From the NCBI RefSeq assembly GCF_963662255.1, contig NC_085048.1:101042229-101106228 (forward strand): DNA of 64,000 nucleotides. Reading direction: 5' to 3'. The notes under the pieces are model-generated. The model was given only the letters and a program-made list of their open reading frames with translations, searched no databases and was not told the origin of the DNA. Position numbers and translations under genes: made by a program. The DNA is from Cinclus cinclus. Its lineage: Eukaryota; Chordata; Aves; Passeriformes; Cinclidae. Below are positions 23,101-36,246 of the stretch, one piece after another; the stretch's first letter is position 1, and every line of letters starts with the position of its first letter.

Positions 23101-26100
23101 TTTCCTTTAAAAGAAATAACAGCAACAAACCCCCAGTCTACAGGCAATTTTTCCTTTCTGATTTATATTTGGTAAAGGGGAGAAAAAAGCACAGCGACAT
23201 ATTCAGTATATCAATGTTTGATGACAAAATAGTGGTGCATTGACACAGAATAAGAGGTCATCTGTGTTTCTAGCCAGTTTATGCTATTCTTTTCTCAATT
23301 AAATATACTAAAATGGCAAAAAAACTTTGTGTCACTTACACATGCTTTAAAGTCTTCATCTGGAGGCCTGTTCTTATTTCATTAATATTCCCTCAGGTAG
23401 CAGTGCCTAATTATGAGCTGCATTAACTCTTATATAAAAGAGGAAAATTCAGATGCAGATAAAATCAAATTTTCTTTTTATTTTATAGGCTTTCTGGGGG
23501 CAACATTTGAACTCAAATAACTGTAATGACAATTAAAAAAATCTCTGACTTCAGGGATCTTTTTGAACCACAGGAAATGGAGAAATTGGAGCTGAAAGGA
23601 CCTTGGCAATTAACATGTTGCCTTCTGCTTCTATGTTAGACAAAGCACTGAACAGCAAATTAATTACAGATTTTTCAGCTTGTGGTCAGATCAGAGATGT
23701 GGCTCATGCCTCTCGATAGGTATTTTTTCCTCTCTTCTCTAGTAACCTAATGAGGAAAATAAGCAGTCCAGGGACGTGACCTGGTGAGATGACCTGGATC
23801 TAAATGTCACACTCAGTGTTTGACCAAAATGGGACTGTTGGTGTGGGAGGTGTTTTGCTCTGTGGTGGCTTCTTTGCAGTGGCCTTGCTTCTCTTCTGCA
23901 CAAAGGTTTGAAAAGCAAGTGTAGGGTGACATTGAGCAAATTAGGATAAGTAAAAATCTGCATATTCCAGTGGGTTTTAAGAAAGCCTGCAAAGGGTGAT
24001 TGCTTATTATTTCCCCTCACTGAAAGCGTTGTCTTTTTTGACTTGTTTTTGTTATAATAGCTTTTGGGTGCTAGAGATGCCAAGTGGGTGTAGCAGTTGT
24101 ACTTCCCTGCTTATTTGCAACCTCAAAAGTAGCTGAGCTTTGATACTGTTGTCTGTAGATTTAGAGATGAACCCCAAATTCTTTGAGACAGATTTACTGA
24201 CAGTTATTTCAGCCTGGGTTTGTGTGGAGAATTTAAAATAACATGAATGAAGGTGGTAAAAATGTAGGCTCAGAAGCTTTCTACATATTTCTGGCATTTT
24301 TTCACGAGCTCTTGTCCCCTCCAAACTCTCTGGAAACCAAAATTAAGGCTGTTAATCTGAACAACTCCAACTGCTTCACCCAAAGGCTCTCTCTGAGGAG
24401 ACACTTGACTTTTCCTTCCTGCAGTACGGCTGTTTGCAAGGCCAGCAGTTCACTGGATGCTGACTATGGATTTCACTTGGCCTATAAACTATATTTTGTA
24501 CCCACAGAGCAGAAATCTGTGCACCTTCTGCACCTAGGTAGGGCTGCCAGCTTTCAGCAGCAAACACATCGGTTTAAAAAAACCAAAACACAGCCATGAA
24601 AGAGGATTTTGTATTTTTCTGCCTTTAGTGCATAATATTCTCCTCTACCCTTCAAACTTTGAGGGAAGTCTCCAGCGAGTGCCATATGGCTGATTAGGTA
24701 GAAAATGTGTGCCTGAGCCATATTAATAGAAATGTTTGTGGCTGAACCACATTAGTATAGACCTTGCTTGTTGTGATCCTGGGAGATGATGATAATGCTT
24801 GTTATGAAATCTGTAAGTGACAAATTGGCCATTAGGATTTTATAGGCAATGTTTTTATTAAATGCTTGATGCAGGGTCTCAGAAATTGATGTGCTAAGGG
24901 TGTAATGCCACTACTGGCTTGGGCCACCTGAGAATGTTATTCCCAAGGTGGCAAGAAAATATTAAAGATCATCTAATTATATGCAGCATCTTAAAAGGAT
25001 GCTCAGAACATTGATATATACTTCTAATTTTGCTCAGTTCGAGGGACAGTTATGGCCTGACCCCTGAGAAAGCAGCTGGGTTTATTTGGGAGACAAAAGT
25101 GAAGAAGATCAAGGTGAAGCTGAAGGACTGTTAGGACATGGAGGAAGATGCTGAGCACCAGTTCAGTGGTTGAACCAGAAAAAACAAGAGTCAGAGCTCT
25201 TCTTCCCCTCTGTGTTGTCCCTTTGGGCTGGCAGGGGACAGCATAGGCTGAACTCTGCTCTGCTGACCACTGAATGCAGAGCAATGTGGGTATTTAAAGC
25301 TGCCATGCTCAGTAGTGGCCAGAAACATGTGGTTTCCAAAATCCTAGTTACTCTGGTCCTGGTGGAAATTCAGTGGTGATTTTAGGATTTCTTTAGTTCC
25401 TTTCTTTTGTTGTGTGAGAAGCTGTTCAGTTGGGTGGTTATGGGTAGTGGAAAAATCTCAAAGTTCCCAGGTGTTAAATAACATCTCTCCTTTTCTCTCT
25501 GTAATGAAAATATGGGATAGAGGTTCAGGAGTAATTCTGGGTCTGTAAAATTGTGTTGGAACAAATTAAGCGCCTCTCAAGTGCCAGATAAATAGGTATG
25601 TATTGACATCATCTAATTTTAAGATAATAGATTATGTTTGCTGCTCAAAACGCGTTTCATTTTCTTATATCTGACCATTCAAAATGGGTCTGACTTCAAT
25701 CGATTCTTGACTTAAAAATATCATGTTTGGACATCAAACAAATGGATTAACAATTCCGTTATCCTTGTGTTCTTCAATTTCACATTTATCTGCATCAAAG
25801 AAAAAGTCTTCTAGGATTATTATTTTTGTTTTAAACTGGAAAATGTCTATTATTACTTGCAAAACCCAAGTAGAAAGTTGCACAGTTGCTATTAATCTGG
25901 GATTCCCCCAGTGTATATTTTTTCCTTGTTTAGAGTATTTGCCATTAGAAGTCTCCATCTCAGTGGAATAATTAAAAAATAATTTACCACTTGGAAAGAA
26001 TAGGTCTCTTCAGGCAAACTGCACTGCTGTTGGTTAATTATTACTAATTTTTGGTTATCTGATAGGGTTCTTTCTGACCTGAGATCTGCATAGTGTAGAA

Positions 26101-26732
26101 GCTAATGAGAACAGAAATTAAGCCTGGTAGTTGACATGTCTTCTATTCAATTTGAGAGAGTAATGTGGAAAGAGATTAAAAATAAAATTGTCAAAGAGGG
26201 ACTTCAGCATTACTGGCAACTTTATATGATGCACTAAATTTTTATGTAGATGGATAGATATGTGGAGAGAGAAAGACACATATGTGATTTAGCAACCTCC
26301 ACCTAATTTTTTTTCCTGCTACCTGAAATACCAACAAGACATATACCTAGTTGTTGTGGGACTTGGTATAAAATCAAAATTTACTTCTTTATTTGCAATA
26401 AATTAAATTTTTACTTGAACGCTTCTTAAGGATATATTTCCATTGCATATCGTTCTGTGTTTTACATTTTTGATGTATCTCAGTATCACTTCCATTTGCA
26501 AACTGCACTGTCTCTCTCTTCTGTTTGCTCTACTTGGCTGGAGAAGTGAGGTCCTGCTGTAACTTGTGAGAGTCACTCCTGTTGCACCATGCTGGTTCTT
26601 GCGTGGTGTTACACCCAGAGGGTTTTCTGCACCTCTCCTGGCCACAAAATGTTTGTGTCAAAGCTGGAACTATTAAAGGGGCTTATTTTGAGACATGAGG
26701 GGAGATGGACACTCTGGGATGTGATAGTGTTT
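20169..26732. other. non-coding sequence, about 6.5 kb, presumed intronic
   Basis: AT-rich and mostly unique. A G-rich run lies at 21410-21427. Open frames such as 23739-24083 (-) and 24243-24599 (+) overlap each other and have no recognisable motif. I see no gene. Confidence 0.5.
21410..21427. repeat. poly-G tract
   Basis: A run of 12 G, an A, then five G. It could form an unusual DNA structure and is difficult to sequence. Confidence 0.85.
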
Positions 26733-27151
26733 AGAGTCACAGAACCATAGAATGGTTTGGGTTATCTGCCATGAGCAGCAACACCTCCCACTGGAGCAGG
26801 CTGTTCAGAGCCCCATCAGCTGACCTTGAATGCTTGCAGGGATGTGATGTCCACAGCTTCTCTGGGCAGCCAGTGCCGCACCACTGTCATAGGGAAAAAT
26901 TTCTTCCCTGTGTCTAATCTAACCCTTCCCCCTGGCAGTTGAAACCATTTTCTCTTGTCCTGTCACACTCCATGCCCTTGTCAAAAGTCCCTCTCCAGTC
27001 TCTTTTAGTCCCTTTAAGATAGTGGAAGGTGCTCTGAAGTCTCTGTGGTACCTCCTCTTCTCCAGATGGAGCAACTTCAACTGTCTCAGCCTGTCCTGAG
27101 GGTAGGTGCTCCAGCCTTCTTACCCTATTTGTCACCTCTGGACTCCCTCCA
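26733..27151 (-). mobile_element. CR1 LINE, 3' fragment
   Basis: Reverse-complement CR1 of about 420 bp. The 3' terminus reads AGTCACAGAACCATAGAATG. It is followed by CAGAGCCCCATCAGCTGACC, TCTGGGCAGCCAGTGCCGCA and the TCCTCTTCTCCAGATGGAGC block near 27052, matching the usual order of the CR1 3'UTR and the end of the reverse transcriptase region. Internal substitutions and small deletions indicate an inactive older copy. Confidence 0.92.
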
Positions 27152-30100
27152 ACAGAATATTTCATACTTCAATGTACTCTGTGTTTTAGCATTGTGAAAA
27201 GGAGCACATAAATTTGGGAAAAGAAGACAATCCTTCAGCTGTTAATGCAAATTAAAACTGACTTACGGGCACAGGGAGGCAAATGGCATAAACGGAGTGT
27301 AAGTGCGAAATAAACTATGATTGTATTAAAGCAAATAAAGTTGAGATACATGACAGGAGCATTACGAAATTACTAATCTGATGTTCTCCTTGGGTCTTGC
27401 ACCTCTTACACAGTGGTAAAAGGTTGTTTTGTTTGGATGAGACCAAGTTATTCCAATTAGCTGTGAACATGGACGCATGTATTCAGAGACAAACGGCCAC
27501 CTAACACATTTCGAAGGTAGTTAATTTGTGTGGTTGTGGTCTTTATTGATCCAGAAGCATTGCTCCATTTTTAAAAAATGCTGCATTTTTCTTTTGTTGA
27601 CAGCAGAGAAATAGACTAATATTACATTTTGAATTTTTCTTAGTGAGAAAATAGCTGTATCCCAATTGAGGGAATTATTATGATAAATGAGCAAAATCTG
27701 CTCCCCATCTCAAAAAAACCCTTTTTTTTTTTTCTATTCAGAAGGCACATAGCTCACAAAATGTGACGACAGACGCAAACAAGCGAGTTACAAAGCCCTT
27801 ACGATAAGATTGCAGCAGAACTTTTGAAAAAGGGGGAGTGCAGCATACAAGCTGAAGCCATCTGTCTCTGTTACAGAGAATTGCTTCCCTTGGAGAGCAT
27901 AATTATGGGTCTGGCTTTTCTGTTGCTGGGTTTTTACACAAAATTGTCCCTAAGAAAAATAGAATTGATCCAGAATAAGATGATTGGACTGCGGCCACAG
28001 AGTTAAAATTTCCATTACTGTTCTCCATCTCTGCAGTGGCACTCGTGGAGAATAGTGGAATCTGTGGTAGTGGGTTACTGACCTTGTGGCTTGTCATTAA
28101 AAAAAGATTTATCAATAATAGAATTCATTACATTGGAACAATTTTTTTAGGGGTGAAAGGTAAATTCTCGATGTGCTGCTTTAAGTGATAAATTACTTTT
28201 TGGCTTGCTAAAGATTAATTATATCTTTTAAATAAAATTAAAACAGCAGCTGAATTGTATTTCTTATAAGGGGGAGATGGAGCAAATTTTAGTATTTAGC
28301 TTTGAATTCTGGAATGTAATTTTAAAGCTATTTTCAGATAAAATATTGTTGTTTTGAATAATATACACTAGTATATATGAATCAAATTACTCATGTTCCA
28401 TTTAGTCATAAAAAACTTACTAAATAAAAAAGTTTGAATCCTTTGTATTGCAGTAGAACTGCCTCAAGTAATATTTACTTGGACCACAGCTGACTTACAG
28501 TCCTGTCCCAAAGTTAAGACAGGTGGTGTAGAAGAATTTAGCACTGTTCTCTGCAAGCCATTGTATTGCTTATGTAATTTCACATTTTAAAAGTGAGGTT
28601 TCTAAAATAAATACAATGCAGAGCAGAATAATCTCAAGTGGAAATACGATTGTTTTTATCTCATGTTGACTCTGAACTTCTTTTCATGATGGAGGTGGTG
28701 TCAGGTGTGGAAGAGGTACTGAGATGTGTCTTGACAAAACGTAATAATGCGGTTAAGGGAAACATTAGGAGGAATGAATTACGATGATCTTTAAATGCTT
28801 TTTACTTGGAGAACTTGATAATATTCAGCATATTATTAAAAATAAAGAAGTTGAGTTGGTTTGTATTTTGTATGTACCTATTCCCTCTGAGTAACTATGT
28901 CACTTATCTTGTAGCAGCACATCCCTCTCCTGCTGGCTATGTGCAGGCTGCACCTTGTCGTGGTTTGCTATTCCTGAAGTTTAATAGGATATCATCAGAA
29001 TCCTGCTCCTTGAAATAATAATATCTGTTTTCTTAAAGTCTTGTCAAGCGTTTTAGGAAGGTCAGATTTGCCATCAGTTAGCATCCTAGCTTTTTACCAG
29101 CTTCCAGTCATGTAGCCTCTGTGCACGTATTTGCTGCTTTCCCTGCTGGGCTAGAGGAAAACCAAGCCCAAGGAGGTGAGGGAGAATGGGAGGCCCCTAA
29201 AATAGAAATGAACCCCCAGTTATCTCAGATCCAGTATCAGGCACTTCCTGACTTCAGGGGGCCAACTATCTTTTTATTGGTGGTAAGAAGACAAATCTCT
29301 TTTCTCCCTCTACACTCAGAATCAGTTGGCTCTATGAAATCTAGAGTCGTCTTTGATCTGTATTTTAAAAACTTGCGTAAAAGTTTGGCTCTGAAATGGT
29401 TTCCAGGCTTTGTTTCTGTCTGATCCCTCCTTTGGTCTTGCCTTAACAAGGTTCAGCTTTAATGTCCTTGTTCTGTTACAGATGCCAGTGACCTGCAGCC
29501 TTTCTTTTCCTAAATTTTGTGGTGCTTTGGGTAACATCTGATTTTCTGTTCTCTTCCAGTAGCAGATGCCTATTTTAAAAACAAATATTAATACATTAGT
29601 ATGCAATGCTCAGAGCAGCAATTTGAGGACACAGTTAATGTGATTTTCCTGTTCCGTAACACTTGTTTTCCTTGTATGCAAACTCTGGTGGAATAACTGC
29701 AACAGTCTTCTCAGATGAAGTTTGAATATTAATTTTGCATTGGCTATAGGAGCTGGTACCAATGTAGACTTTAATGAGTCTGGCACTCAAAAGCATTCAT
29801 GTGTAACTGGTGCTGTCTTGAGGAAAGATGAAAACACTCTCAAGTCACCAAGGGGCAGCTGGAGTTGAGGAGCAGCTTGCTAGCTTTTATTTCCTTGACT
29901 GTCTCTTCTAGTTGGTTTTTCTCAGCTCAGTTGAAGTTCTGTGTGAATGTGCAGGATTTCTTGCATTCTCTATTTAAGATTTTCCTATTAACTTACTACT
30001 CTGTCTTTTTTTTTAAGAGGCCAAGACTAAACACTTTTGGAATTGAGTGTCAGGCAGCCTCTGAGATCAGAGAATTTGGATAACAAATGCTATAGGGAAT

Positions 30101-30441
30101 GGAGGATAATTGTTATGTAGCATCTGCTCGCTGACAGAAAACAAAATCTTCTCTAATGTAAGAAAAATCAGTGAGGATGTTTGGACACCCTATCACATCC
30201 CATGAAGGGAATGAATTATTTGAGATTATGGTTATTGTGGTTTTGCGCAATTTCTGTGTTGCACAATTTCTGTCTGGTGTTCAGTTAACTTAGAAAATAA
30301 ATCAATGCTTAACAATGAGTTGCATTCTTTAACAGTAAGTTTAGTCCTTTGGTGTGAGTTTTCCCAACAGGTTTTTATTTATCTTGAAGGTATATAGCTA
30401 TTAATATTCACAAGTGTTCTTAAAAAAAGAAACACCAACCA

Positions 30442-30455
30442 CCCCCCCCCCCCCC
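30442..30455. repeat. poly-C homopolymer (C14)
   Basis: A run of 14 C inside an A/C-rich context (CACCAACCACC before it). Confidence 0.85.
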
Positions 30456-30600
30456 ATAAATAAGTGGCCTCCACACAGTGCCTAAAAGTAAGTGGTGAAA
30501 CCCAGCCCTCTAGTACTGTTCCTTAAAGGATCTTTGTCTTTGGCAGAATTTGGCCAAGAGGCTTTCAGTGCTGAAGCTATAACTTCAAGTGCATTAGTAG

Positions 30601-30626
30601 TTTGTTTGTTTGTTTGTTTGTTTTTT
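30601..30626. repeat. (GTTT)n microsatellite
   Basis: About five to six TTTG units followed by a short T run. Confidence 0.85.
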
Positions 30627-33600
30627 AGAGGATTAATTGGACAGATTTTCAGTCGAGCCTGCTAAGGAAACTGGGGCAAGTTCTGCTTGCTTTCTGCCAT
30701 CAGTAGTTCCTTGTGTTTACTGGAGCTGCTTATCTGGAGATTAACGCTAACAGAATTTGGTCCATTATGGATAAGCACTAAAAAGTAAAATTACTGAGTC
30801 ATAGCAAAATATGTTCTCTCTGTGGACAAATGAAGTGAAAACTGTTGGGGGCAATTTGAGTGGGAAAAGGATAGTATTTAGGTGGTGTTGTCAATGCATT
30901 TGCTACATGGTGTTTGGGGGAGCTGATTCTTACTTTGCTGAAGCTGTAGCAATGCTCTGGTTGGCTATGACAGTGCTTGGGAGAAAACTGAAGACTTCAG
31001 CAATCTGTGAAAGGATTCTCAGTTTGAGAAACATAGGTTGAAGGCTTTTCTGCACATTTTGCAGTGTGTATTGATTTCCTGTTCTGCACCTGAAATATGA
31101 AATGTGAGGTAATTTCCTAGTTACATGGGGTATTGGACTAATTCCAGAGGGGGACAGATGATTGCCAGTGGAGCAGAGCTGGTGTGTACTGTAACACGTC
31201 TTGTTCTGTACAGACAGGCAGGTTAGTAAGTGATCTGGTGAAGTGACTTAGGAGAAGAGGAGTCAAGGGAGTGGATTACAACCAGCAGCTCTGCTTCTAA
31301 CTTGTGCCACTTGGGGAAAATCACTTCAACTTGGAGTGAAATACTGTTTTCATTAATTCAGACATAAACTTTTTGTGGTTTCAGTGGAATGTGTTTTCCT
31401 CCTCTGCAATTTCTTGTGTTTTCTTTCATATATAAGACACAGGTGGGAAAAAAAGATGTAATATTGAACATCATCACTGTTATTACAATGCTGCCAGCAG
31501 AGATGCAAGCAAATAAACCCACTTGTGGCTGCATATATTAAAGGTTTTGGTTATACTGATGCTTTTCTTTGTTATTGAACAATTTTGCATTTTCTCATTT
31601 CCATATCTTAAAATCTGTTGTTTTAATGACATTTTATTGACTATCTTTTAAAACATAGTTTGTGCCAAATTTGCCTGTGGTGTTTGCACGTCCAGCATTA
31701 TTGTACTTGCGTGACTCTTTTATCCACTGGAAAAAACCCCACCCAACAGCTGAAATGGTCTTAGGAAATGCAGGTAGAAAATTACTTAATGCTGTAAATG
31801 CATAATTAATCTTGCCAACTATCAGAAAAAATCCATTTCAGTACATTGTAATCTATACAATTATTTCCAGATTATGACATGATAGACAATAGTCTTGGGT
31901 TGCCCAAATTAAAGCATGCCCAATAAATTGGTTGTTGAAGATGGTTGAATAATAGCTGGTGCTTAAGGGTGGACTTTTCTTCTTGGTTAATCTTAGAACA
32001 GCTTATATGAATTTATAAATAAAGCTCTTCTTTCCCTGCTGGCCTCCCAGCCTGCTGTGCAGTCTGTGCAAGTCCAACTGGTCCTTCTTCTGCTGTTACA
32101 TGTCTGTTTTTAGGCTCTAGCCGGAGTTTACAGCATGCAAAAGTGCTTTTAATTTTTTACAGAGTTGGAAGAGCAGGTAGAGAGGAGAAGTTTCAGGTAC
32201 CAGTCTCCAAGTTTTTAGAGTGAAAGATAGTTATTACCAAGGAATGAAACCACTGTCTAATTTTCCATGATCTGATAACTTTCAGTCACTGCTAACTGTG
32301 GCCTGATTTGAACAAGCCACATAAGTGAACAGTTATGTATAGGATTATTCAGTATATGCTAAACATTAATTGTCATATTTGGAATGAAACAATAGCATCA
32401 TTGCTTGCATGCCAGAGAAGAATGCCAGCAGTTTGTATTTCAGCATGAGAGTATGCTGGGAATTGGTCCATTGCTAATGAAAGAAGTGGGCAGAATTCTA
32501 GTTTTAATAAAAGGCTTCTAAGGACCTTCTCTCACTTTTTGGTTTTTTTGAACTTCAAAGAAAAACTTCTTTGCTAAGAATATTTGTTTGAATGTAGTCT
32601 TTATTTTTAACGTAAAGTTAAAGTCAACACTGTCAGCACAGTTCTAACGAAAGGTAGAATGCAATGTCATTATATATTTCATTGTAAGTGATTAATTGTA
32701 TTGTAGGTGAAATGTGTGTTTACTTAAGAGTTTGAGTATGTGACAAGGAGGAAAAACAGTGGCTAAGAAACTTCTCAGAAGGCCAAGAACAAGGTCTCAT
32801 TCCCAGGCTCTTTTTTCCAGCATGCTTTCTATAGTTCATTAAGGCAGCTGCTTTCCTATAATCATGGCTATACAGAAAAACAGAAGTAGCTTCAAATGTT
32901 TCAGGGCAAAAGCAAAGCTGTGAATTCTGTAGATTATTTGCACCCTTAGTCAGCAACCTACCACTTTCTCACTTTGCTGGCAGTAGATAGTTAAGAAGAA
33001 ATTATTATTTAACATGCACCTGTGGTCATTGCACATGCTGGTCTCTGTTCATGGGCTTACTGGGGCTGGCTGCTGCAAACTTGTGCTCTACCACTTGTGG
33101 CACCACCTGAGTCTGAGTTTGGAACTGAGATTTCTATAAAGGGCTTTCAGGCAAATATATATTTTCTTTTCAAGTGCTTCTTGGGAGTAGTATCTCCTGA
33201 GGAAGACTGTGCTGAAAACGTCCTGTGTGGTAGCTGTAACTCTCATCTTGGGAAAGGGTTTAAAGTATTCTCCCATTCCTAGTGGTGGTTAAATGGTTTT
33301 TGCCTTCAACTATGTCTGCTGGAGAGAAAATATGTTTGTCTCACTATGCCTTGTGACAAATTGGAGGTATAAAAGTACACACTATTCAGGTGAGGTTTGC
33401 TATATATTAGTTGTAGAGAAATGAAAAGAAAATCTATTACTGAAATTAGTGGCATTGTATTTTTTTCTAACATAATAATGTGCTACTTCTCAGTGAAGAG
33501 CTCAGTATTTTTAAATCCAAGTCCTTAGTTTTGGAGGTGTGTTTTATGTAAGTATTCTTAATTTCAATCTATGACTATGATATAGGCATTTATTGGACTT

Positions 33601-36193
33601 AGTGTGCAGCAATCCTGTGCAATGCTGGAGTTCTTTGATGTGCAAGCTTTAAGAATATGAGATTAACCTTTCTCCCTAGTAGAAGAGGAGATTTATTTTT
33701 CATATCTTTATGAAACCTCATCCAGAAGTCATCAAAGTCTATGGAAACCATCCTATTTACTTCAATGGGAATTGAATGAGGAACATGATTTTTGTGGTCT
33801 GGTGTTTAAAAAAAAAAAAAAAACAGCAAAAACTTTGCAGTAAAGTTGTAATTGCATCCAGATGAGTTTCATGAAGTGCTTATGAAGCAGCTGATGGAAA
33901 CATCTTGACATGACCAAATTCAGCATGCCTCTTGTTTCTGTGTGTGGGAAAATCTGACACAATCTGGAAGTAATTAGTCTGGAACCAGCAGCACTCCCTG
34001 AGCAGTCCTTTTCAAATGAGTTGCAAACAAAAAGCTAGAAAGTTCCTAATACTAAGTGTATTATTTGCTGTGTGTTGTAGAAGATGCTTTTCCAGTAACA
34101 TGACTTCGATTTTTTTAAATGTGTTTTTGACCTGTCTCATGCTGTATGTGCAGCACACTGTAATAATGGTTCCTATAGTTATATTTTTTTTCTATTCTTC
34201 TGTGCATTACACAGTCTTCTGGGCCAAAACCTCTTTTTTCATTAGCAGCTAGGACACTGGATTGGAATTTCTAAGCAGCACCAGTTTGGTGATGTAGGCA
34301 CAGAGCCTTTGCTCTGGACAGTTTTCTGTACTCTGGCTGGGTCATCTTGTGCATTGGTGCTGAGGAACTAAGAAATTGGAATAAAATACTTAAGAATAAA
34401 ACCAAAAAGAAAGCCAGTTCAACAGGGAAATGGAGATAAGTGCACACAATGTTCAGCAGTGGTTTTATTCCTTGTGGTGCTGCTCTGTCTGTCACGATTC
34501 ATTCCCAAGTGCAGCTATCTCAGGGCAGAGCATCATCCTGCCTCTGATGGTGTTCAGTAGCAGCTGTTTAAGGAAGACAGTAAAAAAAGACAAAAAGCTA
34601 GTTGCAGCCCACCAGACTTACGTTCCCATCTTCAAAAATGGGCTGTAAATGTATCTCCCCAATTTAAGTGGAATTACTTGTGCTGTTTCAAGTAAGGGAA
34701 ATACGAAGGCAGTGAGGCCCTGTAACTTTTTTTCTGTGAGGTCAGTGCTGAACTGCTGAGCTATTACTGCTTTACCAGAGACCATGAAAAAGTAGGGTGG
34801 AGCAAAATAGAGAAGAAACTAAAAAATTTAAAGATCTGATTTTTTTGAGAGGCAGCATGTACAAGGATGAAAGCATTCTTTGTTACGCTTTTTAAAACAG
34901 CAATAGTATATGGGATGTGTATTTCTTAATGTGAAATGGGAAGAGGGAACAAAAGAGGAATTTCAGAAAAATGTACTGATTGAAAACCAGTATGACATAA
35001 TATACTCTCGAGACTCTGAAACAGAGAAACAAAATAAACTTTTTCAATTCTGTTATGACTAGCTGAGTTGTAATGTAATATAGTAAATCTGTCAGTATTA
35101 TTTAATAAAAATGAGTTGAAAGATGACAAAAGCATAAACCATGTATTAATGAAAAAGCCTTGCAGGACTTGTATTTAAATTGGATTGTGCCTGTTTGATT
35201 TATGCTGCTGTGTAAGTACACTTGGCTCAAGTGTTTGTGGAAGCATGGACAGTAGCCTCTTATTCTGTGTTTGCTTTTTTCATTGTTTGCTTTTTTTTTT
35301 AGCATTTGAAAATAAATTACTAAATATTACAACAACATTGTCATTTATAGGGTAGTGGGAATAGATAAGTCTGTTGTGCAGTCTGAGAATATAATTGGGA
35401 AGAAGCAAAAAGCCTTATTTTACTGCAGCATGGTAAATGGTAGAATTGCTAGATTGTCTTGAGCTCACTCGGCTCATCACGGGTGAACATAAAACCCATC
35501 AGCAGCAAACATTTCACTCAAGCAGTATCAATGCATTTTAAGAAGAGGCTCTCCCTTGGTTTAATTTAAATTGCAGGCTAGCTCTGCATGTGTTGATATT
35601 TCAGAAAGAAAACTATACTCAAATACCCTTTTTTCCCGGCATAATTTCTAATGGTACCTCTAATGATGCTACGGGTTTAAATGATGGTGGTGACTCTGTT
35701 CACGCACAACATGCATAAGCCTGCAAGCTCTGCAGACCCTGTTAGCAGCTTTCAAAACTGCCCCCTAAATCAGTTATGGAGACGAGTATCTAATTTATAG
35801 CTGTGAAAAATGAGAGAAAACACAGGTAGCTCTTCAGGTTCCAAATCAATCAAATCAAATAAATTCCAAATTCAAATTTTTCTTCCCTTCTGTCTCAGCC
35901 TTATTTCTGCTCCCTGTTCCCCTCTGCTGATAGAAATACCCCTAGATGCTTCATCAGTATGTTGTTCTCAGCTGCAGCATGCAAACACTGTCAGTGTTTT
36001 CCCATCCCAAGACGCTAGAGCTTAGTGTGTCTGTCTCTTCCTTCTTTCCATTCAACTTGACAGATGTTTGAAACCTCTGTCCTGAACAAAAAAAAAATAC
36101 ACAGGTAAGGGAAGCTGCTCTCTAACACAACTTGTAAAGGAAATAGCATAATGCTGTGGGAAGGATTAAAGAAATACATTAAAATGGAGTTGG

Positions 36194-36246
36194 TTTTTTT
36201 TTGGTGTTTTTTTTTTTTTTGTTTTTTTTTTTTTTTTTTTTTTTTT
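36194..36246. repeat. long T-rich tract
   Basis: About 53 bp of nearly pure T, broken only by a few G. The longest uninterrupted run is about 25 T. The length is uncertain in any assembly. Confidence 0.85.

Noticed and set aside
26914..27165. 83-codon minus-strand frame
   Set aside because: A decayed remnant of CR1 reverse transcriptase and 3'UTR sequence, not a host gene.
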